Shown here in pieces: positions 7,701 through 12,500 of a stretch of DNA of 12,500 bases (positions are counted from its first letter, which is position 1; every line of letters begins with the position of its first letter). The notes below the pieces were generated by a model. It searched no databases and was not told where the DNA came from. It was given only the letters and a program-made list of their open reading frames with translations. The DNA is taken from contig CAJNDS010000702.1 in the NCBI GenBank assembly GCA_905221605.1, positions 140,001-152,500 of the forward strand, given 5' to 3'. Made by a program: the position numbers and the translations under genes. This DNA comes from Symbiodinium natans (Eukaryota > Sar > Dinophyceae > Suessiales > Symbiodiniaceae).

Positions 7701-9264
7701 TGGTCTGGACTCGGCCTCCACGTGCTGTGCGTCAGGTCTTCGGCTGCACGCAGCAGGTCTCGAACATGATACTTTATTGCAGGTCTCCTCGAGTCAAGGT
7801 CTCAGCAGTGCCGCGGCAGGACTGAACTGACAGTCCAGGTCCACTTAATTTAATGTCTTGCAGAATCTTCGACATTCGTCGTCGTTGGAAATTTGTTCGC
7901 ATTGTTTGACCATTGACATTTAGTTAGAAATTTGTTTGGCAGTAAAGACACACATTTGTTTGTTTGCTGACAATTTGGCTCAACATATTTTATTTGCCTT
8001 GACATATTAACGGCATTTACAGACCCCCCCCCCCTCTCCCCGCATGCATTTCGGTGGCAAGGTTGTGTTGTGTGCTTTGTTAACAAAAGCCCTTACCGAC
8101 TGGAGTTTGGCGGGAACCGATAAGCCAAAACCAGGACACACCGTTGGCCGGGTGTGGGGGTGAAGATCCGGATCTTCGGTCTGGTATCGAGGCCTAGGGC
8201 ACTGCCAGGCTGAAGTCACTCTTTGGGGCCAACGTGCCAAGGTCCCTGGCATATGACAGGAGGGCCTCTCAGCGTGCTGAGGGGTGCGGGCTGTTCAGCC
8301 TCCTGGGGAGTGGTGTGGGCAATCTACGCTCTGGATCTTCTGGGAAAGGGAGGCCACTTTTTTTTTTCCCCCCCCCCCCCCAATCCCTCCCGCCTCTTTA
8401 ATTTTTTGAAATAATAATTTTGAATTTTTGTCAGCCACCGCCCGCCACCCACCCCCCCCACCCCACCCCCACTACCCCCCACTACCCCCCGCTCCCCCCC
8501 GCTGCCCCCCACTCCACCCCACTGCCCCCATACCCCCTCCCGAATCATAGTCATCCTCGTCCATGTTCCGTCTACGTAAAGCGTCCTGGTCACAGGACCC
8601 CTACTGCTTCAAGGAGAATTGCCTCTCGTCAACAACTTTGGTCGGTGTGGAGCCTATGACGCCAAACCAGCTGCCTCTAATCAGCCCAGAGGAGAAGAAT
8701 CAAATCAGAGGCAGTCTGGAGGCCTCGATTCCGTGCCGGTGGGATGGTGTTGATGTGCCACTTCACTTTGGCGAGCATTTGCCGGCCTCTGCGTGGTCTG
8801 CGATTCTGCGCATGACTCGGAGTGTGGCAGTTGTGGACCTCAGTGCCTTGGCCCTTGCAGACACTGTCTCCAAAGTTTTTTCTGACGACGTCGTCATCAG
8901 TTAGACTTAAGACTCAGACTGAGCCTGAGTCTTCCAAGGTCCAGGGACAGCACTGTGCCATGCAGTTTTGCGTGAGGGCAATTCCTATTACTGTGGTCTG
9001 GTGCGAAAGCAGCAGCATGCGGCTTGGGCAGAGAACGTGGCGACGCAGTACTGCTTGGAGTTCCTTGACTTGTCATGTCAATGCCTTCCTGCGAGTTTGA
9101 ATTGAGTCTGAGACTTGATGGCCCGCTTGGCGCGTCTCAGGTGCATGGCAGACCGGACTCACATGTTTTTCCAGGAAGGCGGCGCAGACAGTCTGATGAA
9201 GCTTTTCCCCAAGGTCTTCCAGAATGTGGAGAGCGAGCCTGTTGATTTTGCCACTACTACGTAG
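4737..9264 (+). CDS. Gene B: tandem paralogue of gene A, methyltransferase-like C-terminus
   Basis: The proposed start is ATG 4737, opening a basic N-terminus (MSSKRMRSQPKALPARK). Probable exons: 4737-4878, 4936-5081, 5297 to about 5390, an unresolved part 5640-6136, about 6137-6790, 6913 to about 7740, about 8596-8842, 8939-9092, 9141-9264 (TAG). The last three are phased exactly. Matches to gene A: FEKRNAV versus SEQRNAV; HRLFVLQVEHL versus HRLWLVSAEL; DLLLVSD versus DTVLVSD; SAILRMTRSVAVVDLSPG versus QAILRSLHAAAVMDLTPG; YYCGLV versus PYTGLM; LFPKVFQ versus NFPEVFQ. A short Cys cluster lies at 6923-6952. The family is not one I can name; the methyltransferase-like reading rests on the DL-S/T-PG loop. 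The N-terminal half is the weak part, and around 6165-6190 the good frame changes, so another lesion or a missed intron is possible. Confidence 0.65.
4879..4935 (+). other. Possible gene B intron, GT-AG, 57 bp
   Basis: GTGCTG to CTCCAG, phase 1; it joins DLWPWLG to NKILAIDTALK. Its length is a multiple of three with no in-frame stop, so retention is equally readable. The case for an intron is the drop in coding character inside it. Confidence 0.4.
5082..5296 (+). other. Possible gene B intron, GC-AG, ~215 bp
   Basis: The donor is CTCAG|GCTGCG and the acceptor GTGCAG before CGTCAG, phase 0. It links PLPMRPQ to RQRRSLSEDLPVPHL, which then reads on as TFQSIETCLTKMRVW. Phase agrees, but the donor is one of several possibilities. 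Confidence 0.45.
5467..5600. repeat. Pyrimidine-rich tract with (TACC)n
   Basis: There are long C/T runs at 5467-5545 and 5588-5645, with five TACC units at 5571-5590. The tract follows a recognisable gene B exon (5297 to about 5390), so it is probably intronic. Pro-rich open frames across it are composition artefacts. Confidence 0.75.
6137..6790 (+). CDS. Gene B central exon, helical region
   Basis: From about 6180 the frame reads FAMEKPLTEVLMFEALHLEL and continues as amphipathic helix-like sequence to about 6760. The pattern (short helices separated by polar turns, many Leu/Cys/Met) matches the N-terminal half of gene A. The segment LMERWLSAMP lines up with LLFTEKLYIILG of A. Just upstream (6137-6175) a different frame reads FANVYYSLSK after a CTTCAG acceptor, so either a one-base lesion or an extra splice lies near 6170-6185. 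The 3' boundary is uncertain; every frame closes before the intron that ends at 6912. Confidence 0.55.
6914..6952 (+). other. Cys cluster CxxCxxxCxxC in gene B
   Basis: Directly after the acceptor CCTTCAG at 6912, the exon reads WKECESCGFVCDKCRK. Cysteine codons lie at 6923, 6929, 6941 and 6950. The spacing could bind one zinc ion. Gene A has only a partial equivalent (FCISC and a later C near 2480-2527). Confidence 0.6.
7780..8595 (+). other. Large gene B intron with C-rich tracts
   Basis: This is the noncoding stretch between the exon ending around 7740-7790 and the exon beginning near 8596 (acceptor GTCACAG before GACCCC). It holds a C run (about 8023-8034), T10 followed by C14 (8358-8381), an AAATAATAATTTTG patch (about 8408-8420) and a C-rich CCACC/CTACC tract (about 8436-8541). 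It also holds a perfect 16-bp palindrome at 8162-8177. The donor is not resolved. The position matches the gene A intron 3574-3640, which is about twelve times shorter. Confidence 0.6.
8843..8938 (+). other. Gene B intron splitting the DLSPG motif, GT-AG, 96 bp
   Basis: The donor A|GTGCCT and acceptor CCAAG|GTCC fall inside the Ser codon, joining VVDL-S to PGTALCHAVLREG. Only this joint gives an alignment to gene A through DLTPG; the unspliced frame stops at 8902-8904. A 9-bp stem (AAGACTCAG 8909-8917 with CTGAGTCTT 8925-8933) lies just before the acceptor. Gene A has no intron here. Confidence 0.7.
9093..9140 (+). other. Gene B last intron, possibly GA-AG, 48 bp
   Basis: To keep frame into CMADRTHMFF, the preceding exon must end in phase 2. 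The best fit is GC|GAGTTT at 9092/9093, a GA donor, with acceptor GTCTCAG at 9140. GA donors have been reported in dinoflagellates. A GC donor at 9091 is closer to consensus but breaks the frame by two bases. Confidence 0.45.
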
Positions 9265-9422
9265 ACAGAACCACGCCTCTTAGGGTGTGACTGGGGTTGG
9301 GGTCGGGGTCTAAGCTGGAGAAGAGATGCGTTCACAACAATGACCCCGCGTACATGTACTGTTACTGGTCTAGCAAGCCAGGGGCGTTGAATGCATCTCA
9401 CCTCCACGCCTGGGTTTTCTTT

Positions 9423-9459
9423 GGCCTTAAGTCCGTGGAATATCCACAGTCGTTAAGGC
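9423..9459. repeat. Hairpin repeat, copy 1
   Basis: It begins with GGCCTTAAGTCCGTGGA. The outer arms GCCTTAA (9424-9430) and TTAAGGC (9453-9459) enclose inner arms GTGGA (9435-9439) and TCCAC (9443-9447). Confidence 0.8.
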
Positions 9460-9529
9460 ATTATTCAGTTGTCATTGTACAGAAATTTACGGCATCAGTT
9501 TCTACAAACCATTGCTGTGTCAAGTTGCT

Positions 9530-9560
9530 GGCCTTAAGTCCGTGGATACATATCCACCGT
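9530..9560. repeat. Hairpin repeat, copy 2
   Basis: It repeats the 17 bases GGCCTTAAGTCCGTGGA exactly, 107 bp downstream of copy 1. It forms GTGGATA (9542-9548) with TATCCAC (9551-9557). The outer stem is weaker than in copy 1. Confidence 0.8.
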
Positions 9561-10028
9561 TGAGGTTTTGTGCATCAGTCAGCAGCAGTTACTCTTTGGT
9601 CTGGGGCTGAACAAAAAAATTGGAGTCGCTGTCATGCTGCTTGTGTTCGCATGGCACTGACTGACGATTCAGACTCATTCAGTTTGTTGTCGCCGCAGGT
9701 GGACATCAGCTCGCCGCCGTGACAAAAGAGGCCCGGCAACCGTCACTGACTGGTTGGATTTTCATTTGTGTCTCAGTCTGCAACACCTGCTGACGGAAAG
9801 ACCTGGCCCGAACGCCCTGAATCTTAAATTGATTTGGCAGCCGGTCTTCTCAGAGATGACAGTCTGCAGATATCTGTAACATTTCTCACGGTTAACGGCC
9901 TCGAATTGAAATTGGGCTTTTTACAATGACACGACGACAATGACGAGTGGCGATCTAGGCATTGTAACTCGTCAGAGTCAGTCAGTCATTTAGAATCAGA
10001 ATCACTAGTCCAGTTGTCGTCCTCCAGC

Positions 10029-12217
10029 ATGGACCTCTTCAGTGGCAAGAAAAGTGTGACCCGCTTGCTCCTGGGCGGAAGTCTCGGGCCTCACCGAAGT
10101 TCCAGGTCTAAAAGCAGGGGCGCAGTCGAACTTCAACGCTCAGCACGGTCTGCAACGGCCACTAAGACAAGCCAGAGGAAGCGAGCTCGGTCTGTCGTGG
10201 CAATGTCTAGCAGGCCCAAGAGAAAGGCTTGCGCCGGCAAGCCTCTGAAGAAAAGGATGGCAATGGGTCGCGCTTCAAAAACGTCAAAGACCAAGACGAT
10301 GACTTGCCTGGCCTCTACAGCTTCTTCGAGGTCTAGGCTTCGGAGTCTTGTCCGCAACAATTGACAAGAGTTGGTGGCAGTGCAATACACAGGCGCACGC
10401 ACACATGCTGTGCTCACACATCCAAGGCCAGCAGCTCCAGGTCTCAAGCAACGCCTGAGAGGTCGCTCGGCAACGCGAGCCTCGCTGTGAGATGGCGCCT
10501 TGCAGCATGGTGTCAAGTACTGCAATTACACTCAACTGACTGAGGCAAACTCTCCCAGAATAAGAAGGTGAAGAATGGAAAGGCCTCCAAAAAAACTTGT
10601 GACCGCGGCGTGCTTCCAGTGCCAGCTTCAGGGTCAACGAGGTCTTCGCACAAGTTGGTTCATCCAGCTCCCAAAGAGGACTGCGCAGAATGCCGGTATT
10701 TGAAGTATGCAAATTTTTGGAAGCAGGGGCCAGGGTCTCTAGTGGACCCCCGGACTGGTCGGAAAGTGTGCTTTCTGATACAGAAGCCAGCAGGACAGGA
10801 TGGCTTTGGTATCGGTTGTTTCTTCTGTGCTTGGTACGCAAACCATGCAAACCGAGCCACATCACGCAGAGCACGAGGCGGAACCAAGTGGGTGCTCCGG
10901 ACAGATGCTTCATTAGCGAGTTGCCATATGTGTTTATTAAGTAAATTTGTCGACATTCTGCTTGCAGAGCTTACAGACACGCGCTGCCAGGCCTTGAGCT
11001 CGGTTTCTGGTCTGGCAAGTATGCAGGCTTCCGCCATTCGAAACCACGCTGCAAGCCGGATACACCAGGTGGCCGTGGCAGCATACTATTCGCCAGGAGG
11101 CCAGCCAGAAGAGCTGCTCCTGCAGAACACGGAAGATCAGGGCCTGCTCCAAGGCCGAGGGGTTGAGTCACCTGGAGGGCTTCGCATTTGTTCAGTTCAG
11201 CTTGGGGTTTGCGCGGCCTTGATTGGGGTCAGTCGTCATTGTTTTCATTTGTCAGTGGCGCATGCTTAATACACACATCCACCCTCCAGGCCATGTGCCG
11301 CAGCTCAGTGACCTGCTGCGAGTCCAGACATTTTTGCTGAACCCGGTGAGCTATTATGCGATGGCCAATATTACTCTCACTGAAACCTTCCTGGCAGGGG
11401 TTCGGCAGGAGGTCTCCCGCAGAGCAGCATCCAGCATAGTCCGGATTTACTGCGGTGTCATCAGGAAGCAGAAGATAGCTGTTTTGGAGAAGGCCACCAC
11501 GGTCTTTTTGTCCTTTGACGAGAAATGTCCTGCCCTTGTGATCCGCTACAGATGCGGCTTGGACTGACAAAATTCTTTTCGGAGATGAAACTAACGTGGT
11601 TCAATTACGGATCCTATCTTTGGTCAGGCGACGTCTTGGGTCGGCATCAATGCGGTGTGCTGGCCGCATGGTCTGCTGGCCTCCCTTCTCTTGCGTCGAT
11701 GGAGACGGACAGGTCTCAAGTGAAGAGTGCCTCTCAGCAGCAAGTGGTGAATGGCCTGTCCAGTGACTTTGTAATGCCAAGACGCTGTTGTGCTCATGCT
11801 GACCGGTCTGTGTGCAAATGGAAGGAAGAGATCCTGGCCGCTGTGCGGGATTTCTACACTGGCCTTGATGGCGTTTTGCAGGAACAGAAGATGCTGGCCT
11901 TTCTAGGGAAAATCCGGGGGGCAGCCGTGGATGGTGCGAGCGCCATGCCAAAAGTTGCGGGTCTCTTGAGATCACACTGCCCTGCGATGGCCTTTCACTT
12001 CAGAGACCGAGCACACGCGGTGAGGAGCCAGGTTTAGACTGTTGAGTCAGGGGTGGGCCCCAGCGCATCAATCACCGGCTTCAAGCATTTCTGGCAGGAT
12101 CGCTTTGGCCAAGCCTTCACAAGGCGACGAGGTCTTGGCGGAGATGAGGAACTTGCTCTTCGGGAGACACGGTGTTGTCCCTGATTTGAAACACAGCAAC
12201 GAATCTCGGACTCAGCA
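10029..12217 (+). CDS. Gene C: hAT-like transposase-type gene with zinc finger (3' partial)
   Basis: The proposed start ATG 10029 opens a Ser/Lys/Arg-rich N-terminus with NLS-like basic patches. The frame then changes, probably at an unresolved intron before about 10211, to reach DDDLPGLYSFFE. Later exons: 10559-10906, 10970-11153, 11290-11556, 11628-12019 and about 12098-12217. Junctions from 10331 to 12019 phase exactly. A zinc finger is suggested by GIGCFFC (Cys codons 10817, 10826) and NHAASRIH (His codons 11045, 11063), a C2...H-x5-H arrangement as in BED/TTF-type fingers. The core has FLSFDEK (about 11508-11526) and AAVDGASAMPKVAGLL (Asp codon 11930), then HFRDRAHAVR. This D-G-A-S plus RAHAVR pattern recalls the second acidic residue region of hAT-type transposases. 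The C-terminal dimerisation part is missing; the gene meets the telomeric array. It could be domesticated or a decaying copy. Confidence 0.65.
10331..10558 (+). other. Gene C intron, GT-AG, 228 bp
   Basis: The donor TTCGAG|GTCTAG and acceptor TCTCCCAG, phase 0, join LPGLYSFFE to NKKVKNGKASKK. It contains CTGACTGAGG (about 10536-10545) upstream of the acceptor. Confidence 0.65.
10907..10969 (+). other. Possible gene C intron, GC-AG, 63 bp
   Basis: Donor GAT|GCTTCA and acceptor GCAGAG, phase 0, joining KWVLRTD to LTDTRCQALSS. Its length is a multiple of three and it reads open, so it can only be inferred from its AT-rich content and position between the Cys and His pairs of the finger. Confidence 0.45.
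11154..11289 (+). other. Gene C intron, GC-AG, 136 bp
   Basis: Donor AAG|GCCGAG and acceptor CCAG|GCCATG, phase 1, with AGGCC at both ends. It joins DQGLLQG to HVPQLSDLLRVQ. Confidence 0.65.
11557..11627 (+). other. Gene C intron, GC-AG, 71 bp
   Basis: Donor TGCG|GCTTGG and acceptor GTCAG|GCGACG, phase 1, joining VIRYRCG to DVLGRHQCGV. The upstream frame would otherwise stop at the TGA just inside the intron. Confidence 0.7.
12020..12097 (+). other. Gene C intron, donor GTGAGG, acceptor uncertain
   Basis: The donor follows RDRAHA at 12019. Candidate acceptors are 12050, 12063 and 12097. The following exon seems to read EVLAEMRNLLFGRHGVVPDL in one frame, but none of the acceptors gives both a normal intron length and the right phase. 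Confidence 0.4.
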
Positions 12218-12236
12218 GTGAGGTAGGAAGGGAGAG

Positions 12237-12410
12237 TAAACCCTAAACCCTAAACCCTAAACACCCTAGACACCCTAAACACCCTAAACACCCTAAACCC
12301 TAAACACCCTAAACCCTAAAACCCTAAAACCCTAAAACCCTAAAACCCTAAAACCCTAAAACCCTAAAACCCTAAACCCTGAACCCTTAACCCTTAAACC
12401 CTAAACCCAA
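12237..12410 (-). repeat. Internal telomere-type array, CCCTAAA and variants
   Basis: On the + strand the array reads CCCTAAA; the G-rich TTTAGGG is on the minus strand. Unit types are in blocks: 7-mers CCCTAAA at the left edge, 9-mers CACCCTAAA at about 12262-12312, then 8-mers CCCTAAAA at about 12312-12375, then a degenerate CCCTTAA edge. TTTAGGG is the telomere unit of plants and of dinoflagellates. The orientation is that of a left chromosome end, yet about 12 kb of genes lie to its left, so it is interstitial here. Confidence 0.9.
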
Positions 12411-12440
12411 AGCCACGGCTGAGAGTGATAGTGAGAGAGT

Positions 12441-12442
<2 letters not shown>

Positions 12443-12500
<58 letters not shown>
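12443..12500. repeat. (GA)n dinucleotide tract, runs off the window
   Basis: An uninterrupted AG/GA repeat of at least 58 bp continues to the window end. A short mixed stretch (12411-12442) separates it from the telomeric array. Confidence 0.95.

Larger units (their letters stand above)
9265..10028. other. Spacer between genes B and C
   Basis: No convincing coding region. It contains two hairpin-forming repeats (9423-9459 and 9530-9560, listed separately) and many GACT/AGTC/TCAG microrepeats (for example 9655-9680 and 9969-9990). A promoter cannot be recognised, and dinoflagellates generally lack TATA boxes. Confidence 0.6.

Noticed and set aside
7968-7986. AATTTGGCTCAAC, resembling the end of the dinoflagellate spliced leader
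   Set aside because: Only a partial match of about 11 bases, in the middle of a gene B intron rather than at a gene start; best explained by chance.
12237-12410. Functional chromosome-end telomere at the right of the window
   Set aside because: The strand orientation is reversed for a right end, and non-telomeric sequence follows it.

Overview
The window looks like nuclear DNA of a dinoflagellate, most likely a Symbiodiniaceae/Suessiales-type alga. Three things point that way. Genes are cut into many exons by short introns, most of which start with GC instead of GT and end with AG followed by G. All genes lie on the + strand. Spacers and introns are full of simple repeats, and there is a CCCTAAA-type telomeric repeat. 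No bacterial operons, Shine-Dalgarno starts, tRNAs, rRNAs or CRISPR arrays are visible. Every protein call was made by eye, without database searches.

Layout. 1-1040 is a degenerate (CTA)n tract. It is interrupted and followed by copies of a ~48-bp unit in both orientations, which ends in a near-perfect ~340-bp inverted repeat (1058-1399). 1407-4257 is gene A, a partial multi-exon gene whose last five introns can be phased exactly; it carries one apparent frameshift. 4258-4736 is a spacer. 4737-9264 is gene B, a diverged paralogue of A in tandem, with large C-rich and pyrimidine-rich introns. 9265-10028 is a spacer with two related hairpins. 10029 to about 12217 is gene C, a hAT-like transposase-type gene with a zinc finger, also broken by GC-AG introns. 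Gene C runs into a CCCTAAA array (12237-12410), and a (GA)n tract fills the window to its end.

A and B share a C-terminal block (D-L-[S/T]-P-G, then Y-x-G-L, then F-P-x-V-F-Q) that I think is the glycine-loop region of a degenerate, permuted methyltransferase-like fold. Their introns are mostly at different places, so introns have turned over since the duplication. Nothing shows that the three genes work together. The picture is of a repeat-rich, intron-invaded region with a tandem pair of an uncharacterised expanded family beside a transposon-derived gene and an internal telomeric array.
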